DNA of 5,684 bases, from NCBI GenBank assembly GCA_019243595.1, contig JAFAUA010000063.1, positions 1-5,684 on the forward strand, read 5' to 3'. A model generated the notes under the pieces. That model ran no database searches and had not been told where the DNA came from. It saw nothing but the letters and a program-made list of their open reading frames with translations. Of the stretch, positions 1-5,684 are shown in pieces; the first letter of the stretch is position 1, and each line of letters opens with the position of its first letter. This DNA is from Acidimicrobiia bacterium (GTDB lineage Bacteria > Actinomycetota > Acidimicrobiia > Acidimicrobiales > AC-14). The position numbers and the translations under genes are program-made.

Positions 1-1
1 C

Positions 2-1687
2 TACATCCGGGAGCACTTCTTCGGCCCCGACCCGCGGCTGCGCAAGATGGTCGAGCATCTGTCCGACGACGACCTGCGCAACCTCCCGCGCGGCGGGCAC
101 GACTACCGCAAGCTCTACGCCGCCTACAAGGCCGCCGTCGAGCACACGGGTGCGCCCACGGTGATCCTGGCCAAGACGGTCAAGGGCTGGACGCTCGGCC
201 CTGACTTCGAGGCCCGCAACGCCACCCACCAGCTCAAGAAGATGAACAAGGAAGAGCTGCGCATCTTCCGAGACCGCCTGTACATGCAGGACCAGGTCCC
301 CGACGAGGCCCTCGACGCCGACATGCCTCCCTACTACCGGCCGCCGGAGGACTCCGAGGAGTACCAGTACATGATGGAGCGGCGCCGCGCCCTCGACGGC
401 TCGCTCCCCCGCCGCGTCGTGCGCACCAAGAAGCTCGAGCTTCCTGACGACAGCGGCTTCGACGAGTTCCGCAAGGGATCGGGCAAGCAGGACGTGGCCA
501 CGACGATGGCGTTCGTCCGCGTGCTGCGGAATCTGCTGAAGGACAAGAACCTCGGCGCGCGCGTCGTGCCGATCATCCCCGACGAAGCCCGCACGTTCGG
601 CATGGACTCGCTGTTCAAGGACGTCGGCATCTACGCGCCGTTCGGCCAGCTCTACGAGCCGGTCGACGCCGGCCTTCTGCTGTCGTACAAGGAGTCACAG
701 CAGGGCCAGATTCTCGAGGAAGGCATCACCGAGGCCGGGTCGATGGCCGAGTTCACCGCCGCGGGGACGGCATACGCCACCCACGGCACGGCGATGGTGC
801 CGTTCTTCATCTTCTATTCGATGTTCGGCTTCCAGCGGGTCGGCGACCTCATCTGGGCCTTCGGCGACATCCGCGGACGAGGTTTCCTGCTCGGCGCGAC
901 TGCGGGCCGCACGACGCTCACCGGCGAAGGCCTGCAGCACGCCGACGGCCACAGCCAGGTGCTGGCGTCGACGGTGCCGAACGTGCAGGCCTACGACCCC
1001 GCTTTCGCCTACGAGGTCGCCGAGATTGTCAAGGACGGCCTCCGGCGCATGTACGGCGAGGAGCCCGAGGACGTCTTTTATTACCTGACCCTCTACAACG
1101 AGCCTTACAAGCAGCCCGAGATGCCGGAGGGTGCGGCCGAAGGCATCGTGCGCGGCACCTACAAGTTCGCCGACGCACCCGAAGGTTGCCGGCAGCGGGC
1201 CACGATCCTGTTCAGCGGCTCGGCCCAGGGCGCGGCGCGCGAGGCGCAGCAGCTCCTGGCCGAGCATCACGACGTCGGCGCCGAGCTGTGGAGCGTCACC
1301 TCCTACAAGGGGCTGCGCGAGGACGCCCTGTCCGCCGAGCGGTGGAACCGGCTGCATCCGACCGAGCAGCCGCGGACGCCGTACGTCACAGAGACGCTCG
1401 CCGACGCCGAGGGGCCCTTCGTCGCCGTCACCGACTTCATGAAGGCGGTTCCCGACCAGATCGCCCGTTGGGTGCCGGGCACGTTCATCCCCCTCGGCAC
1501 CGACGGTTACGGCCGCTCCGACACCCGCGCCGCGCTGCGCCGGCACTTCGAGACGGACGCGCCGAACGTCGTCGTCGCCGTGCTCCAGGCGCTCGCCCAG
1601 TCCGGCGAGGGCAAGCAGGAAGCGGTCGCCGATGCCATCGCCCGCTACGAGCTCGACACCGAGGCGCCCGACCCCCGCATCGCCTGA
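2..1687 (+). CDS. aceE: Pyruvate dehydrogenase E1 component, homodimeric type, C-terminal 561 residues (5' partial)
   Basis: Thiamine-diphosphate enzyme that decarboxylates pyruvate and passes the acetyl group to the lipoyl domains of E2 in the cytoplasmic pyruvate dehydrogenase complex. The reading frame is open to the window edge and begins YIREHFFG, a typical AceE internal segment, so the ATG at 47 is not the start; roughly 350 N-terminal residues, including the GDG cofactor motif, lie outside. Visible AceE landmarks (numbered from the first codon here) are the active-site loop NATHQLKKMN with His76 (E. coli His407 equivalent), PIIPDEARTFGM near 190-201, GQILEEG near 235-241 with the conserved glutamate, YSMFGFQRVGDL near 272-283, GEGLQHADGHS near 308-318, and LGTDGYGRSD near 498-507. 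The C-terminus PRIA matches the family ending PRLA. The catalytic half is intact, with no frameshift. The family assignment comes from recalled AceE sequence patterns. No E2 or lipoyl-protein gene follows directly. Confidence 0.97.
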   Translation, partial: YIREHFFGPDPRLRKMVEHLSDDDLRNLPRGGHDYRKLYAAYKAAVEHTGAPTVILAKTVKGWTLGPDFEARNATHQLKKMNKEELRIFRDRLYMQDQVPDEALDADMPPYYRPPEDSEEYQYMMERRRALDGSLPRRVVRTKKLELPDDSGFDEFRKGSGKQDVATTMAFVRVLRNLLKDKNLGARVVPIIPDEARTFGMDSLFKDVGIYAPFGQLYEPVDAGLLLSYKESQQGQILEEGITEAGSMAEFTAAGTAYATHGTAMVPFFIFYSMFGFQRVGDLIWAFGDIRGRGFLLGATAGRTTLTGEGLQHADGHSQVLASTVPNVQAYDPAFAYEVAEIVKDGLRRMYGEEPEDVFYYLTLYNEPYKQPEMPEGAAEGIVRGTYKFADAPEGCRQRATILFSGSAQGAAREAQQLLAEHHDVGAELWSVTSYKGLREDALSAERWNRLHPTEQPRTPYVTETLADAEGPFVAVTDFMKAVPDQIARWVPGTFIPLGTDGYGRSDTRAALRRHFETDAPNVVVAVLQALAQSGEGKQEAVADAIARYELDTEAPDPRIA

Positions 1688-1806
1688 TCGGACATTTGGT
1701 ACAGCCCCATCCGCGCCGGCGAGCGAGTCAGCCGTCACCGGACTACCCACGTCGACCATTGTCCCTTACCGGCGACCTGGCAGGCGTCAACGCTTGAGCG
1801 CCGGCG

Positions 1807-1812
1807 TATGGT
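1807..1812 (+). promoter_or_regulatory. -10 box of a probable leaderless promoter for the VOC gene
   Basis: TATGGT fits the actinobacterial -10 pattern TANNNT. Six bases separate it from the ATG at 1819, so transcription starting at the usual distance would begin on the A of the start codon and give a leaderless mRNA. No purine-rich Shine-Dalgarno sequence precedes the ATG (the bases are CCGGGC), which agrees. The -35 region is poor: GTCAAC at 1786-1791 gives a 15-base spacer, and the better-looking TTGAGC at 1794-1799 is too close. The rest of the gap from 1688 to 1806 shows no gene and no hairpin followed by a T run. Confidence 0.55.
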
Positions 1813-1818
1813 CCGGGC

Positions 1819-2208
1819 ATGTCACACAACGTCGTGCATTTCGCCATCCATGCCGACGACGTGGAGCGGGCCCGAAGGTTCTACGAGGCAGTGTTCGGGT
1901 GGCGCTTCGAGGCCGGGGGCCCTCCCGGCTTCTACAACGTGCTGACCGGCACCGACGACCAGCCCGGAATCCTCGGCGCGCTTCACGAGCGAGACGAGCC
2001 GCTGGCGGGCGGCGGCACCCGCGGCTTCACGTGCACGGTCGCCGTCGACGATCTCGACGACATACGCAAGCGCGTCGTCGCCAACGGAGGAACCATCACC
2101 TACGAGCAGATCGAGATCCCAACCGTCGGCACGCTCACCCAATTTCTCGATACGGAGGGGAACGAGCTGGCGGCCATGGTCTATGAGATGGAGATGTTCG
2201 GCGCCTAG
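1819..2208 (+). CDS. VOC family protein (glyoxalase/bleomycin resistance/dioxygenase fold), 129 aa
   Basis: Small single-domain member of the vicinal oxygen chelate superfamily, expected in the cytoplasm. The chain shows the two-module layout: residues 4-57 start NVVHFAIHADDVERARRFYE and continue with VFGWRFE, a classic first beta-alpha-beta-beta-beta unit, and residues 68-121 hold the second, with TVAVDDLDDIRKRVVANGG followed by GTLTQFLDTEGNELAAM. His7 and Glu116 sit at usual metal-ligand positions, whereas the start of the second module carries Phe70 and Thr71 rather than an obvious His, so metal binding may be incomplete or supplied by a dimer partner. The length is normal for the family. 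The substrate cannot be told: members include glyoxalases, ring-cleaving dioxygenases, epimerases and antibiotic-binding proteins, and this one carries no specific resistance signature. It probably has its own leaderless promoter and lies 26 bases before the next gene. Confidence 0.93.
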   Translation: MSHNVVHFAIHADDVERARRFYEAVFGWRFEAGGPPGFYNVLTGTDDQPGILGALHERDEPLAGGGTRGFTCTVAVDDLDDIRKRVVANGGTITYEQIEIPTVGTLTQFLDTEGNELAAMVYEMEMFGA

Positions 2209-2225
2209 CCGATGTCCCCTACGCT
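2197..2225 (+). promoter_or_regulatory. Possible promoter with a very short leader for the HhH-GPD gene
   Basis: TACGCT at 2220-2225 matches TANNNT, and TTCGGC at 2197-2202 could serve as a weak -35 with a 17-base spacer. The start ATG at 2235 lies nine bases after the -10 box, so the transcript would have a leader of about zero to three bases. No Shine-Dalgarno sequence is visible before the ATG (CATCCGCG), which supports leaderless or near-leaderless translation. Read-through from the VOC gene, whose stop is 26 bases upstream, is an equally possible way to express the gene. Confidence 0.4.
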
Positions 2226-2234
2226 TCATCCGCG

Positions 2235-2819
2235 ATGAAGCTCCCTCTTACCGGTGACGAGGCGGCTGACCGCCTCCTCGAAGACGACCCGCTGGCCCTG
2301 CTCATCGGGATGCTGCTCGACCAGCAGGTCACGATGGAGAAGGCGTTCCATTCGCCGTACGACCTCAAGGAACGGCTCGGCGGGCGGCTGGACGCCGCCG
2401 AGATCGCAGCGATGGACCCCGACAAGCTTCGGGAGGTCTTCGCCGAGCGGCCGGCACTGCACCGCTTCCCCGGGTCGATGGCGGGGCGGACGCAAGAGAT
2501 GACGCAGGCCTTGGTCGAGCACTACGACGGGCGCGCCGAGCGAGTATGGGAGACGGCGAAGGACGGCGGCGAGTTGCTCGCCAACCTGAAGGAGCTCCCT
2601 GGCTTCGGCGACCAGAAGGCCAAGATCTTCGTGGCGCTCCTGGCCAAGCGGATGGGCGTGCAGCCTCGGGGCTGGGAAGAGGCGGCCGGCTTCTACGCGA
2701 AGCACGGTTGCTACTCGGTCGCCGACGTCGACGGACCCGACACCCTCGCCAAGGTGCGGGAGTACAAGAAGGCGGCCAAGGCAGAAGCAAAGGCGAAGGC
2801 CAAGGCGTCGAAGTCGTGA
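2235..2819 (+). CDS. HhH-GPD family base-excision DNA repair-like protein, 194 aa
   Basis: Resembles the short HhH-GPD proteins widespread in actinobacteria and annotated as base-excision repair type, with no proven substrate that I know of. Residues 18-40 (DPLALLIGMLLDQQVTMEKA) correspond to the opening glycosylase helix with its QQ motif. Residues 43-110 are helical. Residues 118-136 carry the helix-hairpin-helix, with LPGFGDQKAK at 121-130, the expected DNA-backbone-binding turn. After it, where Nth/MutY-type enzymes have a VD.H catalytic Asp segment, the chain reads GVQPRGWEE, so the classical Asp is not evident; a Lys at 128 is one position off the Nth lysine. The C-terminus, from residue 178, is a Lys/Ala tail like those of actinobacterial DNA-binding proteins. 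The ATG is favoured because it follows a -10-like box and gives a usual N-terminus. The oxidoreductase gene starts 10 bases later. Glycosylase activity is inferred from the fold only. Confidence 0.9.
   Translation: MKLPLTGDEAADRLLEDDPLALLIGMLLDQQVTMEKAFHSPYDLKERLGGRLDAAEIAAMDPDKLREVFAERPALHRFPGSMAGRTQEMTQALVEHYDGRAERVWETAKDGGELLANLKELPGFGDQKAKIFVALLAKRMGVQPRGWEEAAGFYAKHGCYSVADVDGPDTLAKVREYKKAAKAEAKAKAKASKS
2790..2807 (+). repeat. Three tandem AAGGCN hexamers coding for the Lys-Ala tail
   Basis: AAGGCG, AAGGCC and AAGGCG follow one another in frame and encode KAKAKA at residues 186-191 of the HhH-GPD protein. Related Lys/Ala codons extend the low-complexity stretch from about 2766 to 2816. 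Such units can change number by slippage, so tail length may differ between relatives. Confidence 0.75.
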
Positions 2820-2829
2820 GCGGGCGGCG

Positions 2830-4188
2830 GTGAACGCCGACGTCGTCGTCCTCGGCATGGGGCCCGGCGGCGAACACGTGGCGACAGAGCTGGCCAAGGC
2901 CGGCCTCGACGTCGTCGGTGTCGAGAAGGAACTGCTCGGCGGTGAGTGCCCGTACTGGGCGTGCGTGCCCACCAAGATGATGGTGCGGGCCACCGACGCC
3001 CTCGCCGAGGGCGAGCGCATCAACGTGCTGGCCGGGCGCTCGACGATCGAGCGCAACTGGGACCCGGTGGCGCGCCGCATCCGCGAGGAGGCGACCGACA
3101 ACTGGGACGACACCGTCGCCGTCGAACGCTTCAAGTCCGCAGGCGGGCGCTTCGTCAGAGGTGATGGGCGCCTCGACGGACCTCGCGGCGTGATCGTCGG
3201 CGACGAGCACATCGAGGTGTCGAAGGCGATCGTCGTCGCCACCGGCACGCGCCCGCGGATCCCCGATATCAAGGGCCTCGATGGCGTCGACTACTGGACG
3301 AACCGGGGCGCCGTGCAGGCCACCTCGGTACCCGCATCGCTGGTGATCGTCGGCGGTGGCGCCGTGGGCTGCGAGTTCGCGCAGATGTTCGCCCGCTTCG
3401 GCGCTCGCGTGACGCTCCTCGAGGGCCAGGCCCACATCCTGCCGAGCGAGGAGACCGAGGCGTGCAACCTGCTGCACGACGTCTTCGCCGAGGATGGTGT
3501 CGACGTGCGGGCCGAGCAGGCCGCGGTGGCCTGTGCCTCCGGCGCCGACGGCGTCACGGTGACGACCGACAAGGGCTCGACGGTGGCGGCCGAGCGAGTG
3601 CTCGTCGCCACTGGGCGCCGGGCCGACCTCGCCGCCGTCGGCACGTCCACCATCGGGGTCGACGAGAAGGAGCGATGGATCCCGGTCGACGACCATCTGC
3701 GCGTGCAGGGCGCGCCTGGCGTGTGGGCCATCGGCGACGTCGCCGGCGGAGGGTTCACGCATATGGCCGTGCACCACGCGCGCATCGTCATTGCCGACAT
3801 CCTGGGCCGTCCGACGCCGGGAACGAGCGATAGAGCCAAGCCGCGGGTGACGTTCACTGACCCCGAGGTGGGCGCCGTCGGTCTTACCGAGCGACAGGCG
3901 CGCGAGAGCGGCGTCGACGTACGGACCGGCATCTCGAAGGTTTCCGAGTCAGCGCGGGGATGGATTCACAAGGTCGGAAACCAGGGGTTCATCAAGCTCG
4001 TCGAGGATCGCGCCCGCGGAGTGCTCGTCGGCGCCACGTCTGTCGGCCCCGTGGGCGGCGAGGTGCTGTCGATGCTGACGTTGGCAATCGAGGCCGAGGT
4101 CCCCTGCGACGACCTGCGCCACATGATCTACGCCTACCCGACGTTCCACCGCGCCGTGGAAGCCGCCCTCGCCGATCTCGGGAACTAG
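2830..4188 (+). CDS. FAD-dependent pyridine nucleotide-disulfide oxidoreductase (dihydrolipoamide dehydrogenase/mercuric reductase-like), 452 aa
   Basis: Cytoplasmic flavoprotein of the class I disulfide reductase family. The FAD-binding motif GMGPGG is at 9-14, with Glu32 for the ribose. The redox pair is C40-PYWA-C45 in GGECPYWACVPTK, the CX4C spacing of lipoamide dehydrogenase and MerA. ATGTRP is at 137-142. The NAD(P) motif GGGAVG at 175-180 ends with Glu198, which favours NADH. The second FAD motif IGDV is at 301-304, and the dimer domain fills about 335-450. The C-terminal motif reads Y434-A-Y-P-T-F-H-R441 where lipoamide dehydrogenase has HAHPTLHE, so both residues of the catalytic His-Glu pair are replaced (Tyr436, Arg441). 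True E3 activity is therefore unlikely; reduction of a quinone, small disulfide or metal ion is possible. There are no extra MerA metal-binding domains or terminal Cys pair. It starts with GTG, chosen because the Rossmann strand begins at once; only weak GGCGG-type bases precede it. The 10-base gap suggests an operon with the HhH-GPD gene. Confidence 0.93.
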   Translation: MNADVVVLGMGPGGEHVATELAKAGLDVVGVEKELLGGECPYWACVPTKMMVRATDALAEGERINVLAGRSTIERNWDPVARRIREEATDNWDDTVAVERFKSAGGRFVRGDGRLDGPRGVIVGDEHIEVSKAIVVATGTRPRIPDIKGLDGVDYWTNRGAVQATSVPASLVIVGGGAVGCEFAQMFARFGARVTLLEGQAHILPSEETEACNLLHDVFAEDGVDVRAEQAAVACASGADGVTVTTDKGSTVAAERVLVATGRRADLAAVGTSTIGVDEKERWIPVDDHLRVQGAPGVWAIGDVAGGGFTHMAVHHARIVIADILGRPTPGTSDRAKPRVTFTDPEVGAVGLTERQARESGVDVRTGISKVSESARGWIHKVGNQGFIKLVEDRARGVLVGATSVGPVGGEVLSMLTLAIEAEVPCDDLRHMIYAYPTFHRAVEAALADLGN

Positions 4189-4670
4189 CCGACAGGCAGG
4201 GTGACCCGCCAGTCCTCGCCGGCGAGCTCGTCGTAGGAGAAGGCGCCGAGGCTGCGGTCCCCCACGTCCACGCGGTACATCACGTTCTTCGGCACCGAGG
4301 GCACGACGAAGCTGAACGCGCACGTCGAGCCGTCTACGACCTTGCCGACGTCGAGCGCCCCGGTCGCGAGCACGGCGCCGTCCTCATCCTTGAGAACAAC
4401 CGGCGTGCCGCCGAGCAGATCGCTCTGCGGTCCCAAGCCCTTGCACGGTCCGCCGATGGGCGAATGGGAGAGAAAGAGGTCTTGGTGCCGCAGGCGCAGT
4501 TCGCCAGTCAACGAGGGATCTTGGTCCGAGGCACTGGCGACCGCGCTCTCGGCACGCGCCGGCCGGCTGCCCATCCAGACGATGTCGCCGACGACCGCGG
4601 CGAGGATGCACAGCCCCACCACAAGGAGGAGCCACGCCTCGGGAGTCGGCTGACGACGGAACCAAGCCAT
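4185..4670 (-). CDS. Membrane-anchored protein with an extracytoplasmic domain of unknown function, 161 aa
   Basis: I do not recognise a named function. Residues 1-10 are basic (RR at 5-6), and residues 13-33 are a single hydrophobic segment (WLLLVVGLCILAAVVG), followed by charged and Ala/Ser-rich chain; this is a signal anchor that leaves the C-terminal part outside the membrane. The outer domain (about 52-161) begins LTGELRLRHQDL and has Cys76 in GGPCKGLG, then VVLKDEDGAVLATGAL, Cys117 in GSTCAFSFVVPSVP, and YRVDVGDRSLGAFSYDEL ending W-V-L-G. This beta-rich pattern recalls a domain found in actinobacterial lipoproteins and exported proteins; Cys76 and Cys117 could form a disulfide. The ATG is the only start after an in-frame stop at 4695-4697, so the N-terminus is firm. 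It lies 38 bases after the phosphoesterase gene on the same strand, probably in one transcript. Its stop codon overlaps that of the convergent oxidoreductase gene. Confidence 0.85.
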   Translation of the reverse strand: MAWFRRQPTPEAWLLLVVGLCILAAVVGDIVWMGSRPARAESAVASASDQDPSLTGELRLRHQDLFLSHSPIGGPCKGLGPQSDLLGGTPVVLKDEDGAVLATGALDVGKVVDGSTCAFSFVVPSVPKNVMYRVDVGDRSLGAFSYDELAGEDWRVTLPVG

Positions 4671-4708
4671 CCCTGGCGTAGTTCTCGCCGGAAGTCAGCG
4701 ATACCTGC

Positions 4709-5584
4709 CTAGAGACGGAATGCCGGTCGCATGCTCGGGGCCGAAGCGGCCTTGCCCAGCAGCGGCAGGCCGAGGAGCTCCTCGGTCGTTCGCAGCAGTG
4801 CGTAGTGACTGAACGGCTGGGTCGAAACCGTTCCTGGCGGTGTCGTCGGGCTGATGACGACGTTGGGCATCGGCGAGTATTCGTCCCAGATCAGGAAGAT
4901 CACCGTCTTCCCGGCTCGGTACTCGGCGCTGGCGAGGAGCGGCGGTAGGAACGACCGGAGCCAGGCGTCGCCTACCGCCACCGAGCAGTCGTGGGTGTCG
5001 TGGCAGAGGTTCGGCGTCACGAACGAGAACGTCGGCAGCCGTCCGCGCGGCAGGGTTGATGAGAACGGCACGTCGTCGACTCGGCAGGCGGCACGGTCGT
5101 TGCCCCCCGTGTAGTACGCCGCCGGATTGTGCTTGACCGCGTAGGTGTCGACCGAGCTGAGGGCGCAGTTGATCGGCATCGATTCGGTGAAGCTCCGCTC
5201 GGTTCCGCCCGCGGCGCGCACCTGACGGAAGATGTTGTCGGACGTAAGAGCGTGGGTCTGCGGACCGGCGTCGTCCCCGATGCCATGGGTCGACCCCGAC
5301 GTGGCGCCGATGTAGTTCGGCAGCGACGGGCTGCCGACCGACGAGTAGTGGGTCGCGGTGCCGAACTGGCGAGCCAACGCGGTCTCGTACGGCGCGGCGC
5401 TGCTACCGATGACCTGGCTGTAGCTGTGATTCTCCATCCAGATCCACACGACGTGTGTCGTCGGCGGCTGTCCTGATGTCGACGTCGACGTCGTTGTCGT
5501 AGGAGCCGCGCGCTTCGAAGTCGCGCCGCCGCACGCCCCGAGTAGGAGCGTCGAAGTCAGCGCCAGAGCGAGAACAGTCCTCAA
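4709..5584 (-). CDS. Lipoprotein of the phosphoesterase (phospholipase C / acid phosphatase-like) family, 291 aa
   Basis: Probable cell-surface hydrolase of phosphate esters, in the alkaline phosphatase-like fold group. Residues 1-18 are a lipoprotein signal peptide with lipobox LGAC, so Cys18 would be lipidated after cleavage. A Ser/Thr/Pro linker (about 28-43) leads to the catalytic domain, which opens VVWIWMENHSY (45-55), the usual start of the family with Glu51 and Asn52 as expected metal or active-site residues. Further family marks are GSPSLPNYIGATSG (84-97), TPNLCHDTHDCSVAVGD (190-206), VIFLIWDEY (228-236) and FSHYALLRTTEELLGLP (258-274). Cys140, Cys167, Cys194 and Cys200 could form two disulfides, fitting an exported protein. 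The start is TTG; it gives the correct signal peptide and overlaps the stop of the preceding gene as TTGA, which suggests translational coupling. The substrate (phospholipid, sugar phosphate or other) cannot be decided, and the protein is shorter than classical phospholipase C enzymes. Confidence 0.92.
   Translation of the reverse strand: MRTVLALALTSTLLLGACGGATSKRAAPTTTTSTSTSGQPPTTHVVWIWMENHSYSQVIGSSAAPYETALARQFGTATHYSSVGSPSLPNYIGATSGSTHGIGDDAGPQTHALTSDNIFRQVRAAGGTERSFTESMPINCALSSVDTYAVKHNPAAYYTGGNDRAACRVDDVPFSSTLPRGRLPTFSFVTPNLCHDTHDCSVAVGDAWLRSFLPPLLASAEYRAGKTVIFLIWDEYSPMPNVVISPTTPPGTVSTQPFSHYALLRTTEELLGLPLLGKAASAPSMRPAFRL
5475..5500 (-). repeat. Trinucleotide-like low-complexity repeat coding for the Ser/Thr linker
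   Basis: On the plus strand this reads as repeated GTC/GAC-type triplets, with GACGTC occurring in tandem. In the lipoprotein frame on the minus strand it encodes the TTTTSTSTS spacer between the lipid anchor and the catalytic domain. Length variation between strains would alter only the tether. Confidence 0.6.
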
Positions 5585-5684
5585 CGGCGGCCGAGGTTCC
5601 GCCGGTACACCATGTAGTTGGCGCAGACGTACGCACCGAGGCGCTCGGCCGTGCGGCGGGATGGCCAGTTGTCGTCGAGCACGA
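5581..5684 (-). CDS. C-terminal 33 codons of an unidentified gene (5' partial)
   Basis: The frame is open from the window edge to TGA at 5583-5581 and reads VLDDNWPSRRTAERLG followed by AYVCANYMVYRRNLGRR. I do not recognise the family. The sequence is soluble-looking, rich in Arg, with one Cys and no membrane segment. The segment GAYVCANYMVYR loosely recalls the Cys region of pyroglutamyl-peptidase I, but too little sequence follows the Cys for a normal member of that family, so no function is given. Evidence that it is real: the codons show the strong G/C third-position bias of the neighbours, and its stop overlaps the TTG start of the lipoprotein gene by TTGA, the arrangement of coupled genes in an operon. 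Confidence 0.65.
   Translation of the reverse strand, partial: VLDDNWPSRRTAERLGAYVCANYMVYRRNLGRR

Noticed and set aside
695..1759. A 354-residue open frame on the minus strand opposite aceE
   Set aside because: It is a shadow of the conserved aceE frame, with no domain pattern and an unlikely Gly/Arg/Val composition.
1794..1799. TTGAGC as the -35 box of the VOC promoter
   Set aside because: Only seven bases separate it from the -10 box at 1807, too few for a normal spacer.
1713..1806. A 9-base direct repeat GCGCCGGCG at 1713-1721 and 1798-1806, each containing the palindrome CGCCGGCG, as possible operator sites
   Set aside because: Such GC-only words are common by chance in this DNA, and the two copies share no further flanking similarity.
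1688..1806. A rho-independent terminator after aceE
   Set aside because: No stable hairpin followed by a run of T was found; only short GC palindromes are present.
1632..2186. A 184-residue plus-strand frame bridging the aceE end, the gap and most of the VOC gene
   Set aside because: The translation is Arg/Pro/Ser-rich without motifs and conflicts with the clear VOC frame.
2365..3777. A 470-residue open frame on the minus strand opposite the HhH-GPD and oxidoreductase genes
   Set aside because: It is antisense to two well-supported genes, has Arg/Ala/His-rich low-complexity translation and no recognisable domain; long antisense frames are expected with strong G/C third-position bias.
2830..4188. 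Naming the oxidoreductase lpdA, the E3 subunit partner of aceE
   Set aside because: The His-Glu catalytic pair of lipoamide dehydrogenase is replaced, and the gene is separated from aceE by two unrelated genes.

Overview
The window is a dense, strongly GC-rich stretch with G or C in most third codon positions. It holds seven protein-coding regions, two of them cut by the window edges. A homodimeric-type pyruvate dehydrogenase E1 (AceE), a small HhH-GPD protein of the kind usually seen in actinobacteria, start codons sitting directly behind -10 boxes without a Shine-Dalgarno sequence, and GTG/TTG starts all point to a high-GC actinobacterium. The exact lineage cannot be fixed from the sequence; an Acidimicrobiia-like or other less-studied group is a guess. 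No RNA gene, CRISPR array, insertion sequence, phage gene or clear rho-independent terminator was seen.

Plus strand, left part (2-4188): the C-terminal 561 residues of AceE end at 1687. A 131-base gap with a leaderless-type promoter leads to a one-domain VOC (glyoxalase/dioxygenase fold) protein (1819-2208). A second -10-like box precedes an HhH-GPD DNA-repair-like protein (2235-2819). Ten bases later a GTG-started FAD/NAD disulfide oxidoreductase follows (2830-4188). The last two are probably co-transcribed. The oxidoreductase looks like a pyruvate dehydrogenase E3 subunit at first glance and lies near aceE, but it lacks the C-terminal His-Glu pair of real dihydrolipoamide dehydrogenases, so it is probably a different disulfide or quinone/metal reductase.

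Minus strand, right part (5684-4185): the last 33 codons of an unidentified gene overlap, through TTGA, the TTG start of a lipoprotein of the phosphoesterase (phospholipase C / acid phosphatase-like) family (5584-4709). After 37 bases comes a membrane-anchored protein with an extracytoplasmic domain of unknown function (4670-4185). These three probably form one transcription unit facing the cell envelope. The two gene groups meet tail to tail, and their stop codons share the palindrome CTAG.

The genes do not form one obvious pathway: central metabolism, a small-molecule VOC protein, DNA repair and redox on one strand; envelope proteins on the other. I see no convincing new multi-gene system. 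The points most worth a second look are the altered active sites of the oxidoreductase and of the HhH-GPD protein.
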